From NCBI RefSeq assembly GCF_017875955.1, contig NZ_JAGINK010000001.1:439001-503000 (forward strand): a stretch of DNA of 64,000 bases, written 5' to 3'. How positions within the stretch are numbered: position 1 is the first letter of the stretch; each line of letters starts with the position of its first letter. The translations under genes and the position numbers were made by a program. Below the pieces are notes generated by a model. It made no database searches and was not told the DNA's origin. It saw only the letters and a program-made list of their open reading frames with translations. The stretch is from Pseudomonas sp. BP8. GTDB lineage: Bacteria > Pseudomonadota > Gammaproteobacteria > Pseudomonadales > Pseudomonadaceae. Below are positions 36,300-47,375 of this stretch, one piece after another.

Positions 36300-36408
36300 A
36301 GACGTGTGAGATTTCCTGACATATTGCAGCAATCTTATCGGTTTTCAGCCGGGCGTGTGGTGGTTAGAGTAAAGCCCATCACTCCTTCATAACGCCTTGG
36401 AGCGCTCC
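36300..36408. promoter_or_regulatory. trpI-trpBA intergenic control region
   Basis: The 109-bp gap between divergent trpI and trpB. The palindrome ATTGCAGCAAT at 36323-36333 is a candidate TrpI operator of the LysR type. I infer this by position and symmetry. Confidence 0.55.
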
Positions 36409-37626
36409 ATGACTCAGACTCAATTTCGCGCTGGCCCCGACGCCAACGGCCTGTTCGGCGACTTCGGCGGTCGCTACGTCGCAGAAACCCTGATGCCGCT
36501 GGTGCTGGACCTGGCCCGCGAGTATGAGGCGGCCAAGGCCGACCCGCAGTTCCTTGAAGAGCTGGCGTACTTCCAGCGCGACTATATCGGCCGGCCGAAC
36601 CCGCTGTACTTCGCCGAGCGCCTGACCGAACACTGTGGCGGGGCGAAGATCTTCTTCAAGCGTGAAGAGCTCAACCACACCGGCGCGCACAAGGTGAACA
36701 ACTGCATCGGCCAGGTGCTGCTGGCCAAACGCATGGGCAAGAAACGCCTGATCGCCGAGACCGGTGCCGGCATGCATGGCGTGGCCACTGCCACCGTCGC
36801 CGCCCGCTTCGGCCTGCCGTGCGTGATCTACATGGGCGCCACCGATATCGAGCGCCAGCAGGCCAACGTGTTCCGCATGAAACTGCTGGGCGCCGAAATC
36901 GTACCGGTCACCGCTGGCACCGGCACTCTCAAGGACGCCATGAACGAAGCGCTGCGCGACTGGGTCACCAACGTCGACGACACCTTCTACCTGATCGGCA
37001 CCGTGGCTGGCCCACACCCGTACCCGGCGATGGTCCGCGACTTCCAGTCGATCATCGGCAAAGAAACCCGCGCCCAGCTGCACGAGAAGGAAGGGCGCCT
37101 GCCCGACAGCCTGATCGCCTGTGTCGGCGGCGGTTCCAACGCCATGGGCCTGTTCCACGAGTTCCTTGATGACGCCAGCGTGCAGATCATCGGCGTCGAA
37201 GCCGGTGGCCACGGCGTCGATACCGACAAGCATGCCGCCAGCCTCAACGGTGGCGTACCGGGCGTGCTGCACGGCAACCGTACCTATCTGCTGCAGGACG
37301 CCGACGGGCAGATTACCGACGCTCACTCGATCTCTGCCGGCCTCGACTACCCAGGCATCGGCCCAGAGCACGCCTTCCTGCACGAAGTGAAGCGGGTCGA
37401 ATACGTCAGCATCACCGACGACGAAGCGCTCGACGCCTTCCACAGCACCTGCCGCCTGGAAGGCATCATTCCGGCCCTGGAGACTTCCCATGCGCTGGCT
37501 GAGGCCATCAAGCGCGCGCCGACGCTGCCCAAGGATCACCTGATGGTCGTGTGCCTGTCTGGCCGCGGCGACAAAGACATGCAAACCGTCATGAACCACA
37601 TGGCTGCCCAGGAGAAACAGGCATGA
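36409..37626 (+). CDS. trpB: Tryptophan synthase beta chain
   Basis: A 405-residue PLP enzyme with the Schiff-base lysine Lys95 in [10 protein letters not shown] and the phosphate loop [10 protein letters not shown] (about residue 238). It condenses indole with serine. ATG at 36409 (the ATG at 36397 is four codons upstream). It overlaps trpA by four bases. Confidence 0.98.
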   Translation: MTQTQFRAGPDANGLFGDFGGRYVAETLMPLVLDLAREYEAAKADPQFLEELAYFQRDYIGRPNPLYFAERLTEHCGGAKIFFKREELNHTGAHKVNNCIGQVLLAKRMGKKRLIAETGAGMHGVATATVAARFGLPCVIYMGATDIERQQANVFRMKLLGAEIVPVTAGTGTLKDAMNEALRDWVTNVDDTFYLIGTVAGPHPYPAMVRDFQSIIGKETRAQLHEKEGRLPDSLIACVGGGSNAMGLFHEFLDDASVQIIGVEAGGHGVDTDKHAASLNGGVPGVLHGNRTYLLQDADGQITDAHSISAGLDYPGIGPEHAFLHEVKRVEYVSITDDEALDAFHSTCRLEGIIPALETSHALAEAIKRAPTLPKDHLMVVCLSGRGDKDMQTVMNHMAAQEKQA

Positions 37627-38432
37627 GCCGTCTTCAACAACGCTTCGCCGACCTGAAAGCCGAAGGCCGTTCGGCGCTGGTCACCTTTGTCACCGCCGGT
37701 GACCCTGGCTACGACGCTTCGCTGGCGATCCTCAAGGGCTTGCCTGCCGCCGGTGCCGACGTGATCGAACTGGGCATGCCGTTCACCGACCCGATGGCCG
37801 ATGGCGTGGCTATTCAGCTGGCCACCCTGCGTGCCCTGGAGGCTGGCCAGACCCTGGCGAAAACCCTGCAGATGGTGCGTGAGTTCCGTGTCGAGAACCA
37901 GACCACGCCGATCGTGCTGATGGGTTACTACAACCCGATCCACCGTTTTGGTGTGGATAAGTTCGTTGCCGAGGCCAACCAGGCAGGCGTCGACGGCCTG
38001 ATCATCGTCGACCTGCCGCCAGAGCACGACGCCGAGCTGGCGACCCCGGCCCAGGCTGCGGGCATCGACTTCATCCGCCTGACGACGCCGACCACCGATG
38101 ACGCGCGTCTGCCGCGGGTGCTCGAGCGTAGCTCCGGGTTCGTCTACTACGTGTCGGTGGCGGGTGTGACCGGCGCCGGCTCAGCGACCACCGAACATGT
38201 CAGCGAAGCGATCGCCCGCCTGCGTCGGCACACCGATCTGCCGATCAGCGTTGGTTTTGGTATTCGTACGCCGGAGCAGGCAGCGGCCATTGCTCGGTTG
38301 GCCGAAGGGGTGGTGGTTGGTTCCGCGCTGGTCGACAAGATCGCCCACGCCAAAGACGCCGAACAAGCCGTCAACGATGTGCTGAGCCTCTGCTCGGCGC
38401 TGGCTGAAGGGGTGCGCTCGGCGCGCAACTGA
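37623..38432 (+). CDS. trpA: Tryptophan synthase alpha chain
   Basis: A 269-residue TIM-barrel subunit with the catalytic Glu49 and Asp60 ([13 protein letters not shown]) and the phosphate site near [11 protein letters not shown]. It splits indoleglycerol phosphate and channels indole to TrpB. Contains a perfect DnaA box at 37952-37960 as part of codons Val-Asp-Lys. Confidence 0.98.
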   Translation: MSRLQQRFADLKAEGRSALVTFVTAGDPGYDASLAILKGLPAAGADVIELGMPFTDPMADGVAIQLATLRALEAGQTLAKTLQMVREFRVENQTTPIVLMGYYNPIHRFGVDKFVAEANQAGVDGLIIVDLPPEHDAELATPAQAAGIDFIRLTTPTTDDARLPRVLERSSGFVYYVSVAGVTGAGSATTEHVSEAIARLRRHTDLPISVGFGIRTPEQAAAIARLAEGVVVGSALVDKIAHAKDAEQAVNDVLSLCSALAEGVRSARN

Positions 38433-38460
38433 GGCACCTGTACCGCTCCCACAGGGCCTC

Positions 38461-38496
38461 CCCTGTAGGAGCGGGCTTGCTCCGCGAAGAGGCGCG
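38461..38496. repeat. Single REP arm, family B
   Basis: CCCTGTAGGAGCGGGCTTGC followed by TCCGCGAAGAGGCG, with no second arm. Lies between the convergent trpA and dioxygenase-like genes. Confidence 0.8.
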
Positions 38497-38507
38497 AACG
38501 GCCACCA

Positions 38508-38840
38508 TCACCCGCCGAAGATGGACAACTTCAACGGCCGCAGCGCCCCCATCCAGATCGCATGATCGCGATGATCCGCCAGCTCGTCCCCGGTCAGCGG
38601 ATGCAGAAACACCACCAACCCCCGCCGGTACAACGCCAACCAAGGCAGCACCACCCCCACCACCTCCGGCCCGAACGCCAGCTGGCAGCTCCAGTCCGGA
38701 TGCGGCCCGACCGGCTTCTGGTGCATGCGCCCCATGGTCACCGGAAACAGCCGCGCCGCTTCCTCACACAGCTCACGCGCCTGCTCAATGCTGTGCGCGT
38801 CGAAGTAGATGTGGGCGTGATACCCCTGGATCCTTTGCAC
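38508..38840 (-). CDS. DOPA 4,5-dioxygenase family protein
   Basis: A 110-residue protein with the family His motif QGYHAHIYFD, GRMHQKPVGPHPDWSCQLAF and VVFLHPLTGDELADHRDHAIWMG. Related enzymes cleave aromatic diols with ferrous iron; the bacterial substrate is unknown. I chose the GTG at 38840 because AGGAG lies five bases upstream; the ORF extension to 38918 has no RBS and no family match. Confidence 0.85.
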   Translation of the reverse strand: MQRIQGYHAHIYFDAHSIEQARELCEEAARLFPVTMGRMHQKPVGPHPDWSCQLAFGPEVVGVVLPWLALYRRGLVVFLHPLTGDELADHRDHAIWMGALRPLKLSIFGG

Positions 38841-39429
38841 GATAACTCCTGAATACGGCTCGACGATCACCCCGCCAGCAACGGAGTGATCAGTTGCTCG
38901 CGTCGCTGGCGCCCCCACCTTTACCCGCGCAGCGGCAGATGAGACAGGTGCTGGGGGCTAGGCTTGAACGTATGACTATACGCCGGCTGTTGCTGGTGGG
39001 CGATTTCGCCACGCTGGATGAGCTCGATAAAGGCAGTGATGGCGGCGGGCGTGATGGATGCTTTGCAGCTAAACCTTCCGATGTCCCTACAGGCGCTGGC
39101 CCAAGCCCGGTTATCCACAGCCCTGATCCGCTGCGGGCGAACCCGCCGTAAAAAGTTTTCCACAGAGTGATCAAAATTCTTTACAGGCGATTAGATGGGG
39201 AGGCGCGAGGCTTATCCACAGGCCTACACGAATGCCGCGAAGTTGCTCGACAACCTGACTTCCGCTCATCAGCCCTGCCACCTTTGTGGATAAGATAGTC
39301 CACGGCACGCCCCACACGCGGTAGGAGTGGCTAAATCAATGAGTTAGCGTTAGTCCATGAGAGTGGGCTTGCCCGCGAGGGTTACGCGGCGTTCTATGAT
39401 TAGCAGTCCAAGCACACCGAGACCGCCTC
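38841..39429. other. 589-bp noncoding gap with a DnaA-box cluster
   Basis: No convincing gene. Three perfect DnaA boxes lie at 39111-39119, 39212-39220 and 39285-39293, with a one-mismatch box TTTTCCACA at 39156-39164. The stretch around the boxes (39150-39185) is AT-richer. A degraded REP fragment is at about 39358-39380. Short frames on both strands (for example 38921-39163 minus) were considered and not accepted. Confidence 0.7.
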
Positions 39430-40995
39430 ATGCCGCGCCTGACCCACCTGCTGCCCTTCCTCGCCTGGCTCCCCCGGCAAACCCGCCGCAGCCTGCGCCA
39501 GGACCTGCTGGTCGGCCTCAGCGGCGCCATCCTCGCCCTGCCGCAATCCATCGCCTACGCGCTGATTGCCGGCCTGCCGGCCGAGTACGGCCTGTACGCC
39601 GCCATTGTTCCGGTGCTCATCGCTTGCCTGTGGGGCTCTTCGTGGCACCTGATCTGCGGGCCCACTGCCGCCATCTCCATCGTCCTCTACGCCAGCATCA
39701 GCCCGCTGGCGGTCAGCGGCAGCGCCGACTACGTGACCCTGGTCCTGCTGCTGACCTTTCTCGCAGGTGTGTTCCAACTGTTGCTCGGGCTGATCCGCTT
39801 CGGCGCGCTGGTCAACTTCGTCTCGCATTCGGTGGTGCTCGGTTTCACCCTCGGTGCGGCGATCGTCATTGCCCTCGGGCAACTGCCAAACCTGCTCGGC
39901 ATGGACTTGCCGAGCCAGGCCACAGCCCTGAAAACCCTGCAAGACCTGCTCAGTCATGCCGGCGAAGTCGATCTGCCGTCGCTGAGCCTCGGCCTCGCCA
40001 CCGTGCTGATTGGTATCACCTTGAAGCTGTGGCGGCCACGTTGGCCGAGTCTGTTGATAAGTCTGCTGGTGGTCAGCGCCATCGCCTGGGCGCTGCCGGC
40101 GTGGTTCGCCAACGTCCCGCGAGTGCCGGCCTTCACTGGCCAGTTGCCGCCGCTGAGCCCACTGCCGTTGTTCGACCTCGAGGTTATCCTGCGCCTGCTG
40201 CCCAGCGCCGTGGCGGTGGGTATGCTCGGCCTGGTCACCAGCCTGTCGATCGCCCGCTCACTGTCGTCACGCTCCGAGCAACTGATTGACGCCAATCAGG
40301 AGATCCGCGCCCAAGGCCTGTCGAACATGGTGGGTGCATGGTGCTCGGGCTACCTGTCTTCCGGCTCATTCACCCGCTCGGGCCTGAGTTACGAAGCGGG
40401 CGCCCGCTCGCCGATGGCCGGGGTGTTCTCGGCATTGTGGGTGGCGGTGTTCGCGGTGACTGGCGCTGGCCTGATCGCTCATCTGCCGATTCCGGCCATG
40501 GCGGGGAGCATCTTGCTGATCTGTTGGGGATTGGTTGACCACCGTGGCATGCGCGCGCTGTTTCGGGTGAGCCGGGCGGAATTTCTGGTGATGGCGCTGA
40601 CGGCAGCCGCAACGTTGCTGCTGGAGTTGCAGACGGCGATCTATGCCGGGGTGCTGGCGTCGCTGTTCTTCTATCTCAAGCGCACCTCGCAGCCGCGGGT
40701 GCAGCAAAGCCGGGAAGGCGAGGCGGATGTATTGCGGGTGGGCGGATCGATCTTCTTCGGCGCGGCGCATTACCTGCAGCTGCGGTTGCAGCGCTGCCAG
40801 GGGCCGCATGTGGTGATCGATGCGCGGCAGGTCAATTTCATCGACTATTCAGGGGTCGACATGCTCCACCGCGAGGCGCGGCGGTTGGGGCGTAATGGAG
40901 GAAGCCTGACCCTGCAGCGAGCGCGGCCACAGGTGGTGGAAGAATTGCAGAAGCTCGAGGGAGCGCAGGCTTGTCCGATTCGCTTTGTGGATTGA
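39430..40995 (+). CDS. SulP family transporter with STAS domain
   Basis: A 521-residue anion transporter. Motifs ALPQSIAYALIAGLPAEYGLYAAIVP, GPTAAISIVLYASI and SFTRSGLSYEAGARSPMAG are those of sulfate permeases. The C-terminal STAS domain (about residues 430-521) includes VVIDARQVNFIDYSGVDMLH. It is distinct from the SulP at 20486-22012. From memory, PA0029 occupies this position. Substrate uncertain, sulfate most likely. Confidence 0.92.
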   Translation: MPRLTHLLPFLAWLPRQTRRSLRQDLLVGLSGAILALPQSIAYALIAGLPAEYGLYAAIVPVLIACLWGSSWHLICGPTAAISIVLYASISPLAVSGSADYVTLVLLLTFLAGVFQLLLGLIRFGALVNFVSHSVVLGFTLGAAIVIALGQLPNLLGMDLPSQATALKTLQDLLSHAGEVDLPSLSLGLATVLIGITLKLWRPRWPSLLISLLVVSAIAWALPAWFANVPRVPAFTGQLPPLSPLPLFDLEVILRLLPSAVAVGMLGLVTSLSIARSLSSRSEQLIDANQEIRAQGLSNMVGAWCSGYLSSGSFTRSGLSYEAGARSPMAGVFSALWVAVFAVTGAGLIAHLPIPAMAGSILLICWGLVDHRGMRALFRVSRAEFLVMALTAAATLLLELQTAIYAGVLASLFFYLKRTSQPRVQQSREGEADVLRVGGSIFFGAAHYLQLRLQRCQGPHVVIDARQVNFIDYSGVDMLHREARRLGRNGGSLTLQRARPQVVEELQKLEGAQACPIRFVD

Positions 40996-41000
40996 GATTG

Positions 41001-41070
41001 CCGGGGCCGCTTCGCAGCCCTTTCGCGACACAAGGCCGCTCCCACAAGGGCCGCGCAGCGGCCCCAGGGG
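41001..41070. repeat. REP-type element, family A, one arm
   Basis: CCGGGGCCGCTTCGCAGCCC, then CGCGACACAAGGCCGCTCCC, then a GGGCCGC-GCA-GCGGCCC hairpin (41049-41065). It lies between the convergent SulP and aroE genes. Confidence 0.85.
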
Positions 41071-41078
41071 TTTCAGCC

Positions 41079-41903
41079 CTAGCCGCGCGCCAACTGCCGC
41101 CGCAGCTCATCCAGCACCGGCGCGGTCTGTGGCCGAACCCCACGCCAGATGAAGAACGCCTCGGCCGCCTGCTCGGCGAGCATCCCCAGCCCATCCAGCA
41201 CCTGCGCCGCGCCCAGGCGGCTGGCCCACTGGCAAAACGGCGTAGGCTCCTTGCCATACATCATGTCGTAGCACACCGTGTGCCCCGCCTTGACCAGGCT
41301 GTCGGCAATCGGCGGCATCTCGCCGGCCAGGCTCGCCGAAGTGGCGTTGATGATCAGGTCCACCGGCTCCTGCAACCAGGCAAAACCACTGGCCACCACC
41401 GGGCCTAATTCGTCGAATTCCTGCGCCAGCTGTTCAGCCTTCTCCACCGTGCGGTTGGCGATCACCAGCGACTGCGGATTGTGCGCCAGTATCGGCTCCA
41501 GCACGCCACGCACTGCACCGCCAGCCCCGAGGATCAAGATGCGCTTGCCGGTGAGCACCACCCCGGCATTCACCGTCAGGTCACGCACCAGGCCGGCACC
41601 GTCGGTGTTGTCACCCTGCAGGGTGCCGTCATCCAGCCGGGTCAGGGTATTCACTGCACCCGCACGCTGGGCCCGCGCCGTCAGGCTGTCGCACAAGCGG
41701 TAGGCTTCTTCCTTGAACGGCACGGTGACGTTGCCGCCGCTGCCCTGCTTGAAGAAGCCACGCGCGCAATCACTGAACTCATCCAGCGGCGCCAGCAGGG
41801 TGTTGTATTCGATGTCCTGGCCGGTCTGGTCGGCAAACAGGCGATGGATCAACGGCGACTTGCTGTGGCCGATCGGGTTGCCGAAAACGACGTACTGGTC
41901 CAT
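41079..41903 (-). CDS. aroE: Shikimate dehydrogenase
   Basis: A 274-residue enzyme with the shikimate-binding Ser residues in GHSKSP, the catalytic Lys64 ([10 protein letters not shown]), Asn85, Asp101 (GDNTDG) and the NADP-binding loop GAGGAVRG. It reduces 3-dehydroshikimate in aromatic amino acid synthesis. ATG 41903 with the RBS GAGGAGCTCTC; a perfect DnaA box (41917-41925) sits directly upstream in the short gap to hemF. Confidence 0.97.
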   Translation of the reverse strand: MDQYVVFGNPIGHSKSPLIHRLFADQTGQDIEYNTLLAPLDEFSDCARGFFKQGSGGNVTVPFKEEAYRLCDSLTARAQRAGAVNTLTRLDDGTLQGDNTDGAGLVRDLTVNAGVVLTGKRILILGAGGAVRGVLEPILAHNPQSLVIANRTVEKAEQLAQEFDELGPVVASGFAWLQEPVDLIINATSASLAGEMPPIADSLVKAGHTVCYDMMYGKEPTPFCQWASRLGAAQVLDGLGMLAEQAAEAFFIWRGVRPQTAPVLDELRRQLARG

Positions 41904-41929
41904 GAGAGCTCCTCGGTTATCCACAAGGC

Positions 41930-43954
<2,025 letters not shown>

Positions 43955-43977
43955 GCTGGGTAATCTAGCTCCGAGAC

Positions 43978-44035
43978 TGCTCCCACACTGTGAACCTGCG
44001 CACGCCGCTCCACTGTGGGAGCGGCCTTGCCGGGG
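43978..44035. repeat. Degraded REP-like palindrome after qor
   Basis: TGCTCCCACACTGTG and CACTGTGGGAGCGGCCTTGC are imperfect inverted arms related to family A. Lies between the convergent qor and DUF3077-type genes. Confidence 0.65.
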
Positions 44036-44137
44036 CGCCGGACCAGTCGGAAAGAGGCGCGCAGCGCCCCCAGCATTGTTGGCTCCAACCAAGAAGCCGG
44101 GTGGCAAACCCGGCGACCGCAATAGGTTTGGCCTAGC

Positions 44138-44446
44138 TCACAAAGATAATCGCTTGTTCAGCGTCCCGGACTCAAAGCTATTAAGCAGCGAATCCACGAC
44201 TCCCTCCGCGGCCTCGACCGCATGCGGATTCGACCAGAACAGACCTTTGCCCTCTTCACGCAGATGATCAATTGCCTGGATGCCGGTTTCATAGGCACAT
44301 CGCAAATGAAGGGCTACGTGGACCAGGGCATCTTCGATTTCGATGTTTGGGTTTACGGAATACAGCGGAGGATGGCCGGCATCGCAGTGGCCGAAGGCGT
44401 GAGAGGTGGTGCGTGGGAGGGGTGGATTCGGGACAATTTTTTTCAT
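44138..44446 (-). CDS. DUF3077-type small protein with structured leader
   Basis: A 102-residue protein starting MKKIVPNPPLP. The N-terminus is Pro-rich and probably disordered; from about residue 30 it is helical (EDALVHVALHLRCAYETGIQAIDHL ... HAVEAAEGVVDSLLNSF). This pattern fits the DUF3077/DUF6124 family, which as far as I know is found mainly in Pseudomonas and has no known function. The ATG at 44446 has GGAG six bases upstream; the upstream ATG at 44458 lacks one. Expression seems to be controlled through the leader described next. Confidence 0.85.
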   Translation of the reverse strand: MKKIVPNPPLPRTTSHAFGHCDAGHPPLYSVNPNIEIEDALVHVALHLRCAYETGIQAIDHLREEGKGLFWSNPHAVEAAEGVVDSLLNSFESGTLNKRLSL

Positions 44447-44452
44447 CAGTCG

Positions 44453-44703
44453 CTCCAAAGCATTGGAGCTGTCACTAACCCGTTACCACACGGAGTTAGG
44501 TGGCAGCTGTACGCGGGGTGGTAAACCGGATGGAGGCGGTCCCGGCAGGCTAAAGCCTCCCACGCACAGCCGCCATAGGCTGTGACACCACCAAACACCC
44601 GGGTTACCACACCCCATCGCTGAGTTGTTCAGCGACGGTATGGAGCCTAGAGGTACGAGTTCCCACTGAGAAGGTGATGGCGTTCGACAGACTGCGTAGG
44701 ATA
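44453..44703 (-). ncRNA. Structured 5' leader with sequestered Shine-Dalgarno
   Basis: About 250 nt of predicted leader (minus strand) folds into several helices. The SD (GGAG, complement of 44453-44456) is inside the perfect hairpin CTCCAA-TGCT-TTGGAG (44453-44468). A long hairpin pairs 44467-44479 with 44495-44508. An outer stem pairs 44515-44529 with 44599-44615 and encloses two arms: 44532-44537 with 44555-44560 (or, alternatively, AGGC-TAAA-GCCT at 44547-44558) and CACAGCC/GGCTGTG at 44565-44584. A ten-pair hairpin lies at 44614-44638. Several helices are mutually exclusive. It looks like a cis-regulatory RNA or a small RNA precursor. Confidence 0.7.
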
Positions 44704-44709
44704 TTTCCC

Positions 44710-44739
44710 TTAATAGGTTTCTGACACCCTTCGCAGCAA
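44710..44739 (-). promoter_or_regulatory. Candidate promoter of the DUF3077-type gene
   Basis: On the minus strand TTGCTG (44739-44734) and TATTAA (44715-44710) are 18 bases apart, a fair sigma-70 pattern. Transcription would start near 44703, giving a leader of about 255 nt. Confidence 0.45.
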
Positions 44740-44779
44740 AATCAGGAATGTCCACATCCCTCCAAGAGCCAACACTCCC

Positions 44780-44877
44780 CCTGTAGGAGCGGGCTTGACC
44801 CGCGAACACCGGCGAAGCCGGTGCCATACACCTCTATGGCTGGGCTGGCCTCTTCGCGGGGCAAGCCCGCTCCTACC
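44780..44877. repeat. REP-type inverted pair, family B
   Basis: Arms CCTGTAGGAGCGGGCTTGAC at 44780 and GGGGCAAGCCCGCTCCTAC ending at 44876, with an inner CACCGGC-GAA-GCCGGTG hairpin at 44808-44824. Confidence 0.9.
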
Positions 44878-44907
44878 CGGGTCGGTGGCGAAGGCCAGAG
44901 GGTGGCA

Positions 44908-45465
44908 TCACCCCGCCCGAACCACCTCGCCAGTGGCCAGGTCGCGAATCACACTCGGATTCTTCCGCCCGCCCAGCACCCCACCAAGCACCAGATCCAG
45001 CTGCCCGCGGAAATACTGCTCCACCCGCAACCGGCTCTTGGCCGCAGGACGCCCACCCGGGTTGGCCGAGGTCGAGATCAGCGGCCCCACCAACGCACAC
45101 AACTCGCGCACCTGCGGATGATCACTGACCCGCAACGCCACAGTGTCGTGCTGGCCGGTGACCCACTCAGGCAACAGCCCCTGATGCGGCACCAACCAGG
45201 TGTTCGGCCCAGGCCAGGTGCTGGCCATGCGGTCGATCCAGTGTTCGGGGAAATCCTCAAAGAGGAAATCGAACTGATCAATCGTGTCCGCAACCAGAAT
45301 CAGCCCTTTATCCACAGGCCGCGACTTGAGCGCCAGCAGGCGATACACCGCGTCTTCGTTCCACGGGTCGCAACCCAGGCCCCAGACCGCTTCTGTCGGG
45401 TAGGCAATCACCGCGCCCGCTCGAATCTCACGTGCGGCTTGTTGCACACGCCAACTGCTCACCAT
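44908..45465 (-). CDS. tsaC: L-threonylcarbamoyladenylate synthase TsaC (YrdC/Sua5)
   Basis: A 185-residue YrdC-fold enzyme. Motifs [45 protein letters not shown] and [10 protein letters not shown] outline the ATP/threonine pocket. It makes the intermediate for the t6A37 modification of tRNAs. Short TsaC form without the Sua5 C-terminal domain. It lies 37 bases after dprA on the same strand. Confidence 0.96.
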   Translation of the reverse strand: MVSSWRVQQAAREIRAGAVIAYPTEAVWGLGCDPWNEDAVYRLLALKSRPVDKGLILVADTIDQFDFLFEDFPEHWIDRMASTWPGPNTWLVPHQGLLPEWVTGQHDTVALRVSDHPQVRELCALVGPLISTSANPGGRPAAKSRLRVEQYFRGQLDLVLGGVLGGRKNPSVIRDLATGEVVRAG

Positions 45466-45502
45466 TGCTGTCTCTCCGCATAAGGGCTGATGCGCAGTTT
45501 AC

Positions 45503-46600
45503 TTAGCCCGACCGCGCAAACCAACGCCCGGCTTCATTGGTTACCCGCCCATCAAGCTCGAGTTCGGTCAGACTGGCCAGCACCTGCGCCAGCGCCTGGC
45601 CACTGCTGCGTGCCAGCGCCTCGCTGGTCTGCGGTGCGGCGTGCAGCAGGGCGAGCAGCGGATGGGCAGGATTATCCACAGGCGCGGGGGGCAAATTCTG
45701 CCAGCCACGCAGGCTGTCGATGATCTGCTCGACACTTTCCACCAGCAACGCACCGTCGCGAATCAACTGGTGGCAGCCCTTGGCGCCTGGGTGGTGGATG
45801 GAGCCGGGCAGGGCGTAGACCTCGCGCCCTTGCTCGGCCGCCAAGCGGGCAGTGGTCAAGGAGCCACTGGCCATACTCGCTTCCACCACCAGTACGCCAA
45901 GCGACAAACCACTGATGATCCGGTTGCGGCGGGGGAAGTTGGCAGGCAACGGCCCGGCATCCAGCGCGAATTCGGAAACCAACGCGCTGCCACACTCGAT
46001 CATCTCCTGCGCCAGACGCCGGTGCTGCTGTGGATAACGTTTTTCCATCCCGGTTCCAAGCACCCCGATTGTGCTCCCGTGAGCATCCAGTGCAGCCCGA
46101 TGAGCGGCGCCATCGACGCCCAGCGCCAAGCCACTGGTAATGGTGAATCCCGCTCGGCTCAGATACCGGGAGAACGCCGCAGCGTTGTCCAGTGCAGGGG
46201 GCGATGCCCGGCGACTGCCCACGATCGCCAACTGTGGTTTTTCCAGTAATCCAAGATTCCCGGCGACGAACAACAGCGGCGGCGCATCATCTATTTCGGC
46301 CAGGAGCGGGGGGTATCCTGGCTGGTCCCACATCAGCAAATGCTGGCCGGGGCGCTCTAACCAGGCCATTGCGGCACTTGCTCCATCACGAATCTCAGGG
46401 CTGCGGCGCGCCTCGCAGGATGCCGCTGGCATCCCCAAGCTACGCCAGGCAGTAGCAGGTGCACTGAGCGCGGAAGATGCACTACCGAAGGCCTCGATGA
46501 GTGTACGAAAGCGCCGCAAGCCAACCTCGGGAAGCCGATGCAGACGCAATCGCGCCTCAAGCTCAGCAGGCGAACAAGCAGACGAATGGTGTTCAAACAT
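45503..46600 (-). CDS. dprA: DNA-processing protein DprA (Smf)
   Basis: A 365-residue protein: N-terminal helical part (1-90), Rossmann-like DprA core with IVGSRRAS (about 127-134), TSGLALGVDGAAHRAAL, FPRRNRIISGLS and a C-terminal winged-helix part (about 310-365). It loads RecA on incoming single-stranded DNA. Two perfect DnaA boxes fall inside it. In P. aeruginosa, from memory, a LysM gene lies between def and dprA; it is absent here. Confidence 0.95.
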   Translation of the reverse strand: MFEHHSSACSPAELEARLRLHRLPEVGLRRFRTLIEAFGSASSALSAPATAWRSLGMPAASCEARRSPEIRDGASAAMAWLERPGQHLLMWDQPGYPPLLAEIDDAPPLLFVAGNLGLLEKPQLAIVGSRRASPPALDNAAAFSRYLSRAGFTITSGLALGVDGAAHRAALDAHGSTIGVLGTGMEKRYPQQHRRLAQEMIECGSALVSEFALDAGPLPANFPRRNRIISGLSLGVLVVEASMASGSLTTARLAAEQGREVYALPGSIHHPGAKGCHQLIRDGALLVESVEQIIDSLRGWQNLPPAPVDNPAHPLLALLHAAPQTSEALARSSGQALAQVLASLTELELDGRVTNEAGRWFARSG

Positions 46601-46671
46601 GGCAGATCATCCTTGATCGACAGAGGGTCATCCACCTGGCACAACCTGTGGATAAGTGTGTTGATAATAGT

Positions 46672-46702
46672 TTGACAACCTGTCAGTCAAATGGGCTATA
46701 AG
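46672..46702 (+). promoter_or_regulatory. def-fmt promoter
   Basis: A consensus -35 TTGACA at 46672-46677 and a -10-like CTATAA at 46696-46701, 18 bases apart. A perfect DnaA box (46647-46655) lies 16 bases upstream of the -35. Confidence 0.65.
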
Positions 46703-46809
46703 GCGTCCCGTATCACCCTAGTCGAGCTTTGCCAGGTGCTGAATCCTGCGTTTGCCTTTATTATGTGTGTTCAGTTTTCAACCGACCGCACAGTGACTGC
46801 CTGACCCCT

Positions 46810-47316
46810 ATGGCCATTTTGAACATCCTCGAATTCCCTGACCCGCGCCTGCGCACCATTGCCAAACCGGTGACGGTGTTTGATGACGCCCTGCGCCAGC
46901 TGATCGACGACATGTTTGAAACCATGTACGAAGCCCCTGGCATCGGCCTGGCCGCGACCCAGGTCAACGTGCACCTGCGCCTGGTGGTGATGGACCTGAG
47001 CGAAGATCGCAGCGAGCCGCGAGTGTTCATCAACCCCGAAGTCGAAGAACTGACCCACGATATGGGCCAGTACCAGGAAGGCTGCCTGTCGGTGCCGGGC
47101 TTCTACGAGAACGTCGACCGCCCACTGCGGATCCGGGTCAAGGCCCTCGACCGCGATGGCAAGCCGTATGAGCTGGAGGCCGAGGGCCTGCTCGCCGTGT
47201 GCATCCAGCATGAACTCGACCACCTCAACGGCAAGCTGTTCGTCGATTACCTGTCGCAGCTCAAACGTGACCGGATCAAGAAGAAGCTGGAAAAACAGCA
47301 CCGCCAGCAAGCCTGA
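46810..47316 (+). CDS. def: Peptide deformylase
   Basis: A 168-residue enzyme with all three family motifs: GIGLAATQ (44-51), EGCLSVP (90-96, metal ligand Cys92) and HELDH (134-138). It removes the formyl group from nascent proteins. ATG 46810; the longer frame from 46729 includes leader sequence. First gene of the def-fmt-rsmB-trkA group. Confidence 0.98.
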   Translation: MAILNILEFPDPRLRTIAKPVTVFDDALRQLIDDMFETMYEAPGIGLAATQVNVHLRLVVMDLSEDRSEPRVFINPEVEELTHDMGQYQEGCLSVPGFYENVDRPLRIRVKALDRDGKPYELEAEGLLAVCIQHELDHLNGKLFVDYLSQLKRDRIKKKLEKQHRQQA

Positions 47317-47328
47317 TCCCCTCCTTCC

Positions 47329-47356
47329 AAAGGCTTGCTCCGGCAAGCCTTTTTCT
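47329..47356 (+). terminator. Rho-independent terminator between def and fmt
   Basis: AAAGGCTTGC-TCCG-GCAAGCCTTT is a perfect stem with tetraloop followed by more T residues. It stands 12 bases after def and 17 bases before the fmt start. Confidence 0.88.
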
Positions 47357-47375
47357 TTTGCACAGCGAGAACTCC

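Noticed and set aside
38890..39174. Short frames on both strands in the gap before the second SulP (for example 38921-39163 minus, 80 codons)
   Set aside because: No RBS, no recognised family and overlap with the DnaA-box cluster; the minus-strand one has a somewhat protein-like composition, so I cannot fully exclude it.
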